Positions 23,757 to 33,192 of a DNA stretch of 64,000 bases are shown piece by piece. The notes below the pieces were generated by a model. It did not search any database, was not told the DNA's origin, and saw only the letters and a program-made list of their open reading frames with translations. This DNA is from Gp6-AA40 sp036407095 (GTDB taxonomy: Bacteria > Acidobacteriota > Vicinamibacteria > Vicinamibacterales > UBA2999), in the NCBI GenBank assembly GCA_036407095.1, contig DASWZV010000138.1, positions 26,813 through 90,812 of the forward strand. Reading direction: 5' to 3'. The position numbers and the translations under genes were made by a program. Every line of letters begins with the position of its first letter. The first letter of the stretch is position 1.

Positions 23757-25874
23757 TCATGGTTGCGGCTTCTGTGGGGCGGGTGCAAGCTCGGCGCTCC
23801 GAACGTAGATCGCCAGCCTCGGGAACGTGAATGTCCCCGCGACGTCGTCGATGATGTTGACCTGACACGTGTAGAGCCCGGGCTGGAACTGCGACGCGGG
23901 CACTTCGAATTGAAACAGCGCCGCATGCCGATCGGCGGCATCGATCTCGGAACGCTCGACGAGCGGCGTTTCGAAGACCTTCACGGTGCCTCGATAGAAC
24001 GAGAGGCTGGTCTTGAGCGACGGCTTCCCACTCGCGGCCGCCGGATCGTAGACCTCGTAGTAAAGGTACATCTTGCCGTCGCGATCGACGACGTGCGAGA
24101 GGCTCGGGACCAGCTCGACGCCTTCGCGGACGAGCGGGCTGTCCGATCGTCGACGCGCAGCCACCGGCCTGACCATCGTGCTCAACGTGACCGAGCTGAC
24201 CTTGACCGGCGCCTGCTTGAGATCGGGCACGAAGACGGCGCTCTCGAACGATCCCATCGCGCCGCCGGCGTTCTCGCGGACGACGACTTTCACCGAGAAG
24301 CGCCCGGGTGGGAGTGTCAGGCCCGATTGATAGAGCACCTGCCTCGAGCGTCCGCTTGCGGCATCGGCGGCGATGTCGAGCGTCTCGCGCATGCGGCCGA
24401 CGGGCCTCCCCTGCTCGTCGCGAATCAGGCCGAGCACATCGAGCGTGCCCTTCGCCGGAGCTTCCTGCAGCGGGGCCCCCGAGACCGCGACCGACAGTGG
24501 GACGTAGTAGCGATCGGCGGCAAGCCGGAACCATCCCGACGACACCACCACCGGCAGATCGGTTTCCGAGACCGGCGCCGAGATCTGCTCTTCGAGCTGC
24601 CGCTCGCGATCCTGGCGGTTGGTGTGCGCGAAGTCGCGATCCGCGTAGTAGCCGCCACGGGCTTCGACCCGCAGGTCGTTACGCTTCACGCGCACGGAGA
24701 TCCGCCTGAAACGTCCGTCCTTCGACGTGTTCGTGCTGCTGTAGCCAATCAGGTAGTACGACGAGGTATCGCGCTGCACCTGAGTAAAGGCGACCCCGAA
24801 ATCGTTGGTGTCGGTAAAGGCTTTGCCGCCCGTGTCCGCCGCCAGCGTCTGCAGCGTGTCCTGCGACGCGAACAGCTGACTGAACTGCTGGTTGACGCCC
24901 TGTCCCGAGAAGGCGCTCACACCGCGCGCGCTCGCACGCGAGGCATCGCCGCCTGGTACGACCGCTTGGAGTCCACGCGTATCGACGGGATAGAGCGCGA
25001 CGTTCGCGCGCACGGCGGCGCTGGTCGCGGCGCGCAGTTCGACCTGGTTGTCGCTGCCGCTCTTGGTCATGCCGCCGCTGAAATAGAGGATCGATTTCTT
25101 CTGCTCGATTGGCGCGAGCTGTTCCGCCAGCGTGCGAATGGCCCGCAGACGCGCGTCGTTGTTGAAGAGATCGTATTCGGCGGTATCGGCGGTGACGCCG
25201 GCGCCGGTCGCGTCGGCCGTTTCATCGGTGGCGGTCGTCTCGGCCGCGGGTGTGTCGAAGCCGGTGGCACTCACCGCGGAGAACCTCGCGAGCGCGGCCT
25301 TCACCTGGTCGCGATCGCCGGTGAAGTCGCCCATGATGTTCAGCGTGGTGTCGATGGTCGCAACCGCAACCAGATCGGCCGGTGACATCTGCTTGTCGAC
25401 GTAGTCCTCTGCGGCGCGTCCGGCACGCTGGAGATCCTCCGGCTGCAACGAGCTGAGATCGAACAGCAACACGATCAGCCTCCGGCCGGCCAGGTCCTCG
25501 CGTTGAACAGGCGCAGCGTCCGCCGCGGGCGCAGCCTTGTCGGATCGTCCCTCCACTGGTTGCTTCCCGACGGCGAGGACTTGAGGCACTGGAGCCGTGG
25601 GCGGCGCCGTCGTGATCTCCTCGACGTCGAACGACACGATCTGCTGCGGCCTGTTGTCCTCGCGAATCTCGAAGTCGTTGGCCGTCAGCCCCTTGACCAC
25701 CGCGCCCGACTTGTCTCGCACGACGACGTCGACGACGACGAGATTGACGTCGGTTTTGAAAGTTGGTTTCGCGGCTTGCTGTGCGAGAGGCGAACGACTC
25801 GATGCAACAAGCGCGACGATCATCGAAAGCGTCAGTGCCTGAACCCTGAGCGAGCGATGCGAGTCGAAGGGCAT
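23757..25874 (-). CDS. VWFA-related secreted protein of the acidobacterial type
   Basis: 705 residues with a signal peptide ending near SPLAQQ. The conserved start of the family is present (FKTDVNLVVVDVVVRDKSGAVVKGLTA, DFEIREDN). The von Willebrand A-like domain runs about 130-380. Its metal-site motif is degenerate (LFDLSS instead of DxSxS), as is common in this lineage-specific family. The C-terminal half is beta-rich. The role is unknown; adhesion or complex assembly at the cell surface is guessed. Its start overlaps the stop of the upstream TonB receptor by one base (TGATG), which indicates coupling. Confidence 0.9.
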   Translation of the reverse strand: MPFDSHRSLRVQALTLSMIVALVASSRSPLAQQAAKPTFKTDVNLVVVDVVVRDKSGAVVKGLTANDFEIREDNRPQQIVSFDVEEITTAPPTAPVPQVLAVGKQPVEGRSDKAAPAADAAPVQREDLAGRRLIVLLFDLSSLQPEDLQRAGRAAEDYVDKQMSPADLVAVATIDTTLNIMGDFTGDRDQVKAALARFSAVSATGFDTPAAETTATDETADATGAGVTADTAEYDLFNNDARLRAIRTLAEQLAPIEQKKSILYFSGGMTKSGSDNQVELRAATSAAVRANVALYPVDTRGLQAVVPGGDASRASARGVSAFSGQGVNQQFSQLFASQDTLQTLAADTGGKAFTDTNDFGVAFTQVQRDTSSYYLIGYSSTNTSKDGRFRRISVRVKRNDLRVEARGGYYADRDFAHTNRQDRERQLEEQISAPVSETDLPVVVSSGWFRLAADRYYVPLSVAVSGAPLQEAPAKGTLDVLGLIRDEQGRPVGRMRETLDIAADAASGRSRQVLYQSGLTLPPGRFSVKVVVRENAGGAMGSFESAVFVPDLKQAPVKVSSVTLSTMVRPVAARRRSDSPLVREGVELVPSLSHVVDRDGKMYLYYEVYDPAAASGKPSLKTSLSFYRGTVKVFETPLVERSEIDAADRHAALFQFEVPASQFQPGLYTCQVNIIDDVAGTFTFPRLAIYVRSAELAPAPQKPQP

Positions 25875-28800
25875 CAGTACCGGAACCTCAGATTCAGCGA
25901 GACGCTGCGCATCGGCTGTACCGACAGCACCTGCCCGAACGTCGGCGAATTGACGACCGTGTCGATCGTCCCGTAGCGCACGGTATTGAGCACGTTGTTG
26001 GCTTCGACCCGGATCGACACGACGCGGTTGGCGGACATCCGCACATCACGGCCAATCGCGGCGTTCAGGAAATGCTGGCCGGGCCCGATGATCGTGTTGC
26101 GCCCGGCATTGCCGAACGCGCCCGGTGCGGGGGCGGTGAACGCGTCCGTATTGAAGAACCGCAACAGCGTGGGATCGGCGAGTGCGACGACTGCGCCGGT
26201 GTAGTTGGCCCTCAGCGTACCGTTGGTGCCGCGCGCCACGTCGGAGGCCGCGCCGACGAGTCTCGCCGTGAACGGCGTGCCCGATTCGGCGGTGAAGTTG
26301 GCGGAGAACGACCAGTCTCTCAACAGCCCTGCCAGCGTGCCGTCCTGATTGAGCCAGCGCCGGTTCGGCCCGAACGGGAGCTCGAACGTGAGATCGCCGG
26401 TGAGAAGATGCCGTCGATCGAAACTCGAAAGCCCGCGCTCGGCGGCGAGGTCGAGATCGTTCTGCGCCACGACGCGCGTGCCGCCGCCGATCGACGAGGC
26501 ATCATCGATCGATTTGGCCAGCGTGTAACTCAGCGAGCCGCCGATCCCTCGCGATGGCTGGCGGCGCAGCCTGAAGGTTCCCGCGTGCAGGATCGAATCG
26601 CCATCGGAGTTCTGCCAGAGAAATGGCTGGACACCCTCGATGCGCAGGCCGTCCGGATCGCGATTCGGCGCCCGCAGCACATCGAGATCCACACCGCGCG
26701 TGCCCGTATAGCCCACGCCGACCTGCCACAACCGCCCGACGCTGCGGTTCAGGTCGAGGTTCCAGGTGTTGATCACACCGAGCTGATAGTTCTTGTCCAC
26801 GCCGTAGTTGTTGGTGGTGGTCGAGGGCGCGATCGTCGCGAAGGGGTCGGTCAGCGCGAGAGGGGTGACGAGCGTACCGACATTCGTGTTCGTCACCGCA
26901 TAGGGCGGCTGGGCGACGAGCTGTCGCGCGATCGTCGCGTAGGAGCCGTTGTTGAAGCTCATGCCGTAGCCGCCACGCAGGATTGTTCGCGGCGAGAGCC
27001 GCCACGCGAAGCCGACACGCGGGGCGATGTTGTTCAGATCGGTGTTGATCAACGCTGCCGGGAACACGCCGGTGAAGAGGCCGGTGCCGCCCGACACGAC
27101 CGGTGCCGCTTCGGTGAAGCCTTGCGTGACATCGAGGTTCACCATGTGCCCGTTGGCTTCAGTGAACGGACGCACGAGCTCGTAACGCACCCCGAGATTG
27201 AGCGTGAGATTCCCCCGGGCGCGCCAGTCATCCTGAGCGAACAGGCTGAACGACTGCCCGTGCAGCACGACGTTCCCTGGTCCGAACTGGACGCTGGCCT
27301 GCTGCGGCAGCCCCAGGAGGAAATCGGCGAAGTCGACGCCGCTGCCGCGTGCCGCAGGCGTTCCATTCGCGGAGTACAACCCGGTGAAGACAAATGTGCC
27401 GCGTGCGTCGGCGTCCGACCGCCCGCTCGACGTATCGAGCCGCATGTCGCCGCCGAAACGAAGCGCATGTCGCTGCAGCGGGCGCGTCATCGTGTATCCG
27501 AGCTGGATGCGGCGATCGCGGCGCTCGCTCGGCGTGACATCACGCAAACCGGTGAAGGTCGAGAACGAGAGACTCGGCACGCCCCAGTCGAACGGATCGG
27601 TGGACACGCCGGAGATCCCGGCGAGGCCGGCGACGTTGGTGACCCCGGCAAATGCGTTGTTCGAATCGGATGTCGTACGCGTCATCGTGGCGGTCACGTT
27701 GTGGATCGCGCGTCCATGCAGCACGTTGAGCTGAATCGGCACCGACAGGCTCGAGTTGAGCGTGGTGCCGTCGAGCAGCGGGAACACGTTCACGGCGTCG
27801 CCGTCGTTGTGCCGATACTGCACCTGCGCGTTGAGCACGACCGCGGTCCCGTTTACCCCTCGCCCACCGCGTCCGCCAAATCCGCCGAATCCACCGCCGC
27901 CGCGTCCGCCTCCCCCTCCGCGCCCGCCACCGCCGCGCCCCCCGGTCGCATTCGAAAAGTTGTGGGTCACGCGTACGCTGAATCCATCGGAGTCCGCAAG
28001 CGACGTCGTGGTTCGACGGAAGTTCTGAGCGGCGCCAGGAAGATTCGGCAGCGGGACGTAGTGCAGCAATGCGAGCGCGCTTGGAGAAATCCGCTCGCTC
28101 GGAATGCGCCCTCCCGAAAAGGGGAGGCCGGTAGTTGGATCGATCAGCGTGACACCGCCGCCGAAATCGCCGGCGCGCAGCGCCGCTGTCGGAACCGTCG
28201 CGTACTGATCGACGAGGTTGTTCGAACGACCGCCGGCGTAATTGAAGAAGAACGTCGAGCGCGATCCGTCGTAGAGACCAGGGAGACGGAGTGGGCCGCC
28301 GAGCGTCGCACCAAACTGCTGGCGCATGTACTCGGGATCCTGTTGCGTGTTCACACGAATCGGATACGGCGCCGCGTCGAGACCGGAACTGCCAAACGTG
28401 TACGTCGCCGATCCCTGAATCGTCTGCGCGCGCCCCCGACCCAGGAACGCCCCGCGGCCACCACCGTCTCCAGGACCACCACGGCCCTGTCCACCCGCAA
28501 AGCCGCGGCCTCCTCCGCCGGGTCCAGGACCACCCGGTCCGCCTTGCGCGAACCCGCCGCCGAATCGGCCGAACTGACGGCCCTGCCCACCCTGACCATC
28601 GAAGCCCTCGGGGCGCTGTGCTCCCGCTGCTTCGAATTCTCCGCGCCCCAGCGCCTCGAGCCGATCGCGCAGTTGGCCGCGATCGAGATTCGCGGCGTCA
28701 CCAGTCACTGCGACGACGTTCGTGTCTGCGGTCGTCGAGAATCCCGGTGGCAGCAGCCGCGCCGCAGGATCGGTTTCGTCAATCGTGGTCGACGCGTTCT

Positions 28801-29374
28801 CTGCCGCGCCGGCAGTGTCCGACTGCACGACCTGGAGTTGCGAGAACCGGTTTTGTCCCGCGTTCTGCCCGACCGCCCCACCTGCCCGCCCCGCGCCACC
28901 AGCTCGATTGCCCCCACGCGCCCCACCAGCCCCACCTGCCCTATCCACCCCATCTGCCCCACCAGCGCCGCCCGCCCCACCCGCCCCGCTAGCCTGCACT
29001 CGTGAGCGCAGCGTCATCTGCACGTTGAGCGTCCGGCTGCATTCGGTATCAGAAGCGTTGGAGAGAGAGACGTGTTCCTCGAACGTCGCAAAGGCTGGAA
29101 GGTCGGCGGTGATGCGGTACTCGCCGGGCGACAACTTCAACCGGTATGAGCCGGCGAGATCGGTGGCGGTCGCAGTCGCGGCGGCACCCTCGCGTGCAGC
29201 CATCAGGGACACGCCTGGCAGGGGTGTGTTCCCGCTCGAAACTCTGCCGCTGACCAGACACACGGCTGACTGGGCCGGCACCTGAGCAAGGACGAAAGTG
29301 CCCGCGCCGCAGAGGACGGCAAGTCCAGCAGCGGAAAATTGCCTCAACACAGCCTCGAATGTCCGGTTGGGCAT
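25874..29374 (-). CDS. TonB-dependent receptor with Gly-rich extracellular tracts
   Basis: 1166 residues with a signal peptide. A carboxypeptidase-regulatory-like fold comes first (LVSGRVSSGNTPLPGVSLMA). A GGAGG-repeat segment follows at about 130-170, a second Gly-rich tract at about 255-310, and a third (GGRGGGGRGGGGGRGG) within the barrel near 480-515. The barrel ends in an aromatic residue (NLRFRY). Gly/Arg-rich loops of this size are unusual for transport barrels and could be surface-exposed. It is the first gene of the receptor-VWFA-BrkB operon and diverges from the response regulator at 29506. The start has no clear ribosome site. Confidence 0.88.
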   Translation of the reverse strand: MPNRTFEAVLRQFSAAGLAVLCGAGTFVLAQVPAQSAVCLVSGRVSSGNTPLPGVSLMAAREGAAATATATDLAGSYRLKLSPGEYRITADLPAFATFEEHVSLSNASDTECSRTLNVQMTLRSRVQASGAGGAGGAGGADGVDRAGGAGGARGGNRAGGAGRAGGAVGQNAGQNRFSQLQVVQSDTAGAAENASTTIDETDPAARLLPPGFSTTADTNVVAVTGDAANLDRGQLRDRLEALGRGEFEAAGAQRPEGFDGQGGQGRQFGRFGGGFAQGGPGGPGPGGGGRGFAGGQGRGGPGDGGGRGAFLGRGRAQTIQGSATYTFGSSGLDAAPYPIRVNTQQDPEYMRQQFGATLGGPLRLPGLYDGSRSTFFFNYAGGRSNNLVDQYATVPTAALRAGDFGGGVTLIDPTTGLPFSGGRIPSERISPSALALLHYVPLPNLPGAAQNFRRTTTSLADSDGFSVRVTHNFSNATGGRGGGGRGGGGGRGGGGFGGFGGRGGRGVNGTAVVLNAQVQYRHNDGDAVNVFPLLDGTTLNSSLSVPIQLNVLHGRAIHNVTATMTRTTSDSNNAFAGVTNVAGLAGISGVSTDPFDWGVPSLSFSTFTGLRDVTPSERRDRRIQLGYTMTRPLQRHALRFGGDMRLDTSSGRSDADARGTFVFTGLYSANGTPAARGSGVDFADFLLGLPQQASVQFGPGNVVLHGQSFSLFAQDDWRARGNLTLNLGVRYELVRPFTEANGHMVNLDVTQGFTEAAPVVSGGTGLFTGVFPAALINTDLNNIAPRVGFAWRLSPRTILRGGYGMSFNNGSYATIARQLVAQPPYAVTNTNVGTLVTPLALTDPFATIAPSTTTNNYGVDKNYQLGVINTWNLDLNRSVGRLWQVGVGYTGTRGVDLDVLRAPNRDPDGLRIEGVQPFLWQNSDGDSILHAGTFRLRRQPSRGIGGSLSYTLAKSIDDASSIGGGTRVVAQNDLDLAAERGLSSFDRRHLLTGDLTFELPFGPNRRWLNQDGTLAGLLRDWSFSANFTAESGTPFTARLVGAASDVARGTNGTLRANYTGAVVALADPTLLRFFNTDAFTAPAPGAFGNAGRNTIIGPGQHFLNAAIGRDVRMSANRVVSIRVEANNVLNTVRYGTIDTVVNSPTFGQVLSVQPMRSVSLNLRFRY

Positions 29375-29505
29375 GGATGAAGTGCCCTGATCATCACACG
29401 GCGGAGGGGACAGCAGGATGACAATCAGACGGGCCTTGCCATCATTTCGTCACCTTCGAATCACAGCCGCACCACTTCGGAGCGCTAGACTGAAACACAC
29501 TTGCC

Positions 29506-30222
29506 ATGGCAGACAGACCTACAGTTCTGGTTGTTGAAGACGAAGCTCACATCCGTGAGCTCGTAACGCTGCACCTCCGTCTCGAGGGGCTGAACCCGCA
29601 GGAAGCCAACGACGGCGAAACCGGTCTGCAGGATGCGCGGTCGCAGAAGTTCGACCTCGTCATACTCGACCTGATGTTGCCGGGCCTCGATGGCATGACC
29701 GTATGTCGGGCGATCCGTCGCGACTCACCCAATGCGGACACACCGATCCTGATGCTGACGGCGCGTCGGGAAGAGTCGGACAAAGTGCTCGGACTCGACA
29801 GCGGTGCGGATGACTACCTCACGAAGCCGTTCGGCATTCGCGAGCTGCTCGCGCGCACACGTGCGCTGCTCCGACGCGGCGAGACATCCCGGGCGCGCGC
29901 GGCGTCGGGCAACCACTCGGGTCCGGTCGCGTACAAGCACATCGAAGTCGACCCGGCCCGCCGAAGGGTCCGGGTCGACAGCTCCGACGTGGACCTGACG
30001 TTCAATGAGTTCGAGCTACTGTACGTACTGATCTCCAACCCGGGGATCGTATTCAGTCGCGAAGGACTCCTCAGCAAGGTCTGGAAGGATCAGACGTTCG
30101 TGACGGTGAGGAGCGTCGACACGTTGGTCAAGCGGCTTCGCAAGAAAGTCGAAGCCGATCCCGCCAACCCGAAGGTGATTCTCACGGTATGGGGGGCGGG
30201 ATACAAAGCCGCCGATGTCTAA
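29506..30222 (+). CDS. OmpR-family response regulator
   Basis: 238 residues. The receiver domain has the acidic pair in VVEDE, the phospho-acceptor D55 (LVILDLMLPG), T85 and K107 (YLTKPFG). The C-terminal winged helix spans about 135-235 (FNEFELLYVLISNPGIVFSREGLL, RSVDTLVKRLRKKVEA). No clear ribosome site precedes the ATG. The kinase gene overlaps its end by eight bases, so the two form one unit. It is divergent from the receptor-VWFA-BrkB operon across 131 bases, a possible target. Confidence 0.95.
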   Translation: MADRPTVLVVEDEAHIRELVTLHLRLEGLNPQEANDGETGLQDARSQKFDLVILDLMLPGLDGMTVCRAIRRDSPNADTPILMLTARREESDKVLGLDSGADDYLTKPFGIRELLARTRALLRRGETSRARAASGNHSGPVAYKHIEVDPARRRVRVDSSDVDLTFNEFELLYVLISNPGIVFSREGLLSKVWKDQTFVTVRSVDTLVKRLRKKVEADPANPKVILTVWGAGYKAADV

Positions 30223-31780
30223 CCCGAGTTGGTATCGAAGTCTCTATTGGCGAATCGCGCTGGGCCTCGTCGCCTTTCTCGCGCTGATGCTCGCCGCCGA
30301 GGCGGGCCTCTTTCTCTGGCTGACCGATACGATTGCCGGCTCCTTCCCAGCGCGATCGCCGCGTCGACTCGCAGTGCTGGTTGCCTCCGATGTCGGCGCG
30401 GCGCTCGCGGCGAATCGCAGCCTCGATCTCGAACCGTATCTCCACGAACAGTACGGCGACGCGCTTCAGACGTTCGTCATCATCATGGACGACGGGCGCA
30501 CGCTCTCGAACCACGATGATGTGCCGGCCGCGCTGGTCGAAGCCGTGCGCGAAGAGATCGAGTATCTGGAATCGCTCGGTCCACGACGGTTCGCACGACG
30601 ATGGGGTCCACGCCTCCAGCTGCCCGATGGTGATCCGGACACCCTGCGGCCTGAAGCACCACCCATCCCGCGCCCTGATGGTCCGCGCGGAGGCGGAAAC
30701 GTCCCTTTCCCGGGAGGTTCACTCGTACCTGACCCGCTCCGTCCGCGACGAGGTCAGTTCGCCCCCATTCTGGTCGGCGGCACGACCGTCGGCCGCGTCG
30801 TCGTTCTCCCCGGGGGTCCGCCGTTCTCTCGCGTTCTCAAGATCCTCGGACCGCGAATGGCCCCGGTTGCGGGCGGTGTGCTCGTCGTCGGCACCGCCGT
30901 CATTGCCTTCATCGTGTTCGGCCCCGCGCGCCGACGTTTGAAAGACGTCCAGGCCGCCACCGAACGACTCGGCTCGGGCGATCTCACGGCACGCGCGCCG
31001 GAACATGGCGGAGATGAAGTCACCTCGCTGGCGCGCGCGTTCAACAAGATGGCCGAGGAGCTGTCGAGCCGTGCGCGCGCGCTCGAATCGTCCGATTCCG
31101 CGCGGCGTCAGCTGCTCGCCGATGTCTCGCACGAGCTGATGACGCCGTTGACGGCGATGCGCGGCTACATCGAGACGTTGTCGATGAGCGAGATTCAACT
31201 CGACACCAAGACGCGCGAGCGCTATCTCACCATCGTCACCGAGGAGACGCATCGGCTCGAGCGCATCATCGGCGATCTGCTCGACCTCGCCCGACTCGAG
31301 GGCGGAGGCACAGCGATCCGGAAAGATCGCGTCGATGTGGCGTCGCTGTTTTCGCGCGTCTCCGCGCGGCACGAGCGCGAGCTGCGCGAACGAGGCATCC
31401 GGCTCGTGACACAGGCGCAGCCAGGCTGCGAGATCGTCATCGGCGATCGCGATCGTCTGGAACAGGCACTGCAGAATCTGGCCGCCAATGCCCTGCGGCA
31501 CACGCCGGACGGCGGCGCGATCACCTTGACGAGCGCCGCCATCGACAATGATGTGTTGCTGTCGGTGCGCGACACCGGACCCGGCATCCCGCCTGAACAT
31601 CTGTCGCTCATCTTCGATCGCTTCTACAAGGTCGATGCGTCGCGGAAAGCCGCGGGCGGCAGCGGGCTCGGGCTCTCGATCGTCAGAGCCATCGTCGAGC
31701 GGCACGGTGGCACCGTCACGGCGCGCAATGATGGCGGAGCCGTGTTCGAGATTCGACTGCCGGGAAACAGAAGTACGTAG
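30215..31780 (+). CDS. Membrane sensor histidine kinase
   Basis: 521 residues. TM1 is about 12-36 and TM2 about 214-236. The roughly 175-residue periplasmic sensor between them contains a Pro-rich stretch near 145-180. HAMP follows (about 237-290). The H-box has H306 (ADVSHELMTPLT). N (LQNLAANALRHTP), G1 (DTGPGIP), F (FDRFYK) and G2 (GGSGLGLSIV) boxes are all intact. It overlaps the regulator gene by eight bases and should be its cognate kinase. The TAG stop (31778-31780) is the TAG of a REP GTAG head. Confidence 0.95.
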   Translation: MSNPSWYRSLYWRIALGLVAFLALMLAAEAGLFLWLTDTIAGSFPARSPRRLAVLVASDVGAALAANRSLDLEPYLHEQYGDALQTFVIIMDDGRTLSNHDDVPAALVEAVREEIEYLESLGPRRFARRWGPRLQLPDGDPDTLRPEAPPIPRPDGPRGGGNVPFPGGSLVPDPLRPRRGQFAPILVGGTTVGRVVVLPGGPPFSRVLKILGPRMAPVAGGVLVVGTAVIAFIVFGPARRRLKDVQAATERLGSGDLTARAPEHGGDEVTSLARAFNKMAEELSSRARALESSDSARRQLLADVSHELMTPLTAMRGYIETLSMSEIQLDTKTRERYLTIVTEETHRLERIIGDLLDLARLEGGGTAIRKDRVDVASLFSRVSARHERELRERGIRLVTQAQPGCEIVIGDRDRLEQALQNLAANALRHTPDGGAITLTSAAIDNDVLLSVRDTGPGIPPEHLSLIFDRFYKVDASRKAAGGSGLGLSIVRAIVERHGGTVTARNDGGAVFEIRLPGNRST

Positions 31781-31846
31781 GGTCCACCGTGAGGTACGTA
31801 AGGTCCACCTTGAGGTGGACGTCACGGGCGGAAAGCCGGACACTAC
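31777..31846. repeat. Cluster of decayed GTAG REP hairpins
   Basis: A truncated REP begins with the GTAG at 31777-31780, which supplies the kinase stop. A second at 31798-31820 has a changed head (GTAA) but a perfect stem, GTCCACC/GGTGGAC. A third is in inverted orientation, ending in CTAC at 31843-31846, with a broken stem. The remaining bases to 32031 hold nothing recognisable except the next gene's ribosome site. Confidence 0.75.
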
Positions 31847-32031
31847 GTACGGTCGTCCTCGCCGCGTGACAAGATTGTCCTGTGCTCGCGCAGACGTCGA
31901 GCTGAATTGCTCAGGGAGTGACGACGTATTTGCGCAAGACGCAGGTCCTCGTCCGGCACAACCGTTGCGTACGCACGATCGGTGGACCGTCCCAGCGAGG
32001 CAACTGTCCACCGGATCCATTGGAGGTTCCC

Positions 32032-33042
32032 GTGCTGTCTGGCCTACGCACAGCCGTCGTTGTTCCAACCCTTGCAGCGCTCGTGCTGCTGCCCGTCGTT
32101 GCTGACGCGCAGCGCCGTGCAGTCCAGCGCGTGCCGCCGGCGTCGTCGAGAGTCGCCGTCCCGGCGCAAGCTGGTCGAGTCTATGCGCCCTATCGCGGTG
32201 CGTACTACCGGCCGTTCTACGCCCCGTACTATCGGCCGTACTACTACTCCAATCCGTTCTTCTTCGGAGTAGGCTTCGGCGTCGGATTCGGGCTCGGTTA
32301 CGGATACCCCTACTACGGCTATCCGTATGCCTACGGCTACCCGTACGGTTATCCGTATGGACCCTACGCGCCATATGGACCCTACGGGGCGTACCCGTAT
32401 TACGCACCGGGGTACTACGACGGGAGCACCGCCCTGCGCCTTCAGGTGACGCCGCGCGAGACCGAGGTCTTCATCGACGGCTACTATGCGGGCATCGTCG
32501 ATCAGTTCGACGGCACGTTCCAGCGTCTGCACTTGCAGCCAGGGCAGCATGAACTGCAGCTGTTTCTGCCCGGTCACCGTTCGTTCGAGCAGAAGGTGTA
32601 TCTGCAGCCAACCGGCTCGTTCAACGTGAAGCACGAGATGGAGCCGCTGGCTGCGGGCGAGCCCGAACCCGAGCGGCCAGCCGCAAGGACCCCGCCGCCA
32701 CCTCCGAACGGAGCACCGCCGCCGACGAACGGATCGACATCGGCGCGACGCCCACCGCCGAGAACCGTCGCGGCGCGTCCCGGCTATCGCGATGCGGATC
32801 GATCGGTCGCACCGACGGACACCGGCACGCTCTCACTCCGTGTGCAGCCCGGCGATGCCAACATCACGATCGACGGCGGCGAGTGGCGTGGTCCCTCGAA
32901 CAACGACAATCTGCTGGTGCAGTTGGGGGCCGGGGTGCATAACATCCAGATCAGCAAGGACGGCTATCGCACCTACCACACCGACGTGACGGTGCGCCGC
33001 GGCGAGACGACGCCGCTCAACGTCTCGATGACGAAACAGTAG
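32032..33042 (+). CDS. Secreted Tyr/Gly/Pro-rich protein with two PEGA-like domains
   Basis: 336 residues from the GTG at 32032, which has TTGGAGG upstream and starts a good signal peptide (TAVVVPTLAALVLLPVVADAQ). Residues about 45-135 are extremely rich in Tyr, Gly and Pro, with repeated YGYPY and YAPY units. Two PEGA-type beta domains follow, at about 135-205 (TEVFIDGYYAGIVDQFDG) and about 265-335 (NITIDGGEWRGP). They are separated by a Pro-rich linker. PEGA domains are surface-associated beta folds of unknown ligand. It lies downstream of the two-component system, 251 bases away. Its TAG stop is the first three bases of a palindromic element. Confidence 0.82.
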   Translation: MLSGLRTAVVVPTLAALVLLPVVADAQRRAVQRVPPASSRVAVPAQAGRVYAPYRGAYYRPFYAPYYRPYYYSNPFFFGVGFGVGFGLGYGYPYYGYPYAYGYPYGYPYGPYAPYGPYGAYPYYAPGYYDGSTALRLQVTPRETEVFIDGYYAGIVDQFDGTFQRLHLQPGQHELQLFLPGHRSFEQKVYLQPTGSFNVKHEMEPLAAGEPEPERPAARTPPPPPNGAPPPTNGSTSARRPPPRTVAARPGYRDADRSVAPTDTGTLSLRVQPGDANITIDGGEWRGPSNNDNLLVQLGAGVHNIQISKDGYRTYHTDVTVRRGETTPLNVSMTKQ

Positions 33043-33192
33043 CCACGAAGACCACGAAGTTCTGCCGCAAACACACGGAGTTTTTTGGCCACGGAGATCA
33101 CGAAGAACACGGAGTCAAGGAACGGAGATCGATACTCCGTTTCTTCTGACTTCGTGATCTCCGTGGCCCGATCTCCCTGTCCTCCGTGGCTA
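33040..33192. repeat. Composite palindromic element, CACGAAG-type, copy 2, bounded by two stop codons
   Basis: The element spans exactly from the TAG stop of the PEGA gene (33040-33042) to the TAG stop of the DUF3999 gene on the other strand (33190-33192). Both ends read TAGCCACG going inward. Inner arms lie at 33087-33115 and 33133-33167. It would form one large hairpin in either transcript and makes up the entire convergent junction. Confidence 0.9.

Noticed and set aside
22734..25385. 883-residue open frame on the plus strand
   Set aside because: It runs antisense through BrkB and VWFA genes, both of which have clear family motifs, and its composition is that of a shadow frame.
26072..29005. 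977-residue open frame on the plus strand, ending in Pro-rich repeats
   Set aside because: It is the complement of the TonB receptor; the Pro-rich end is only the reverse reading of its Gly-rich tracts.
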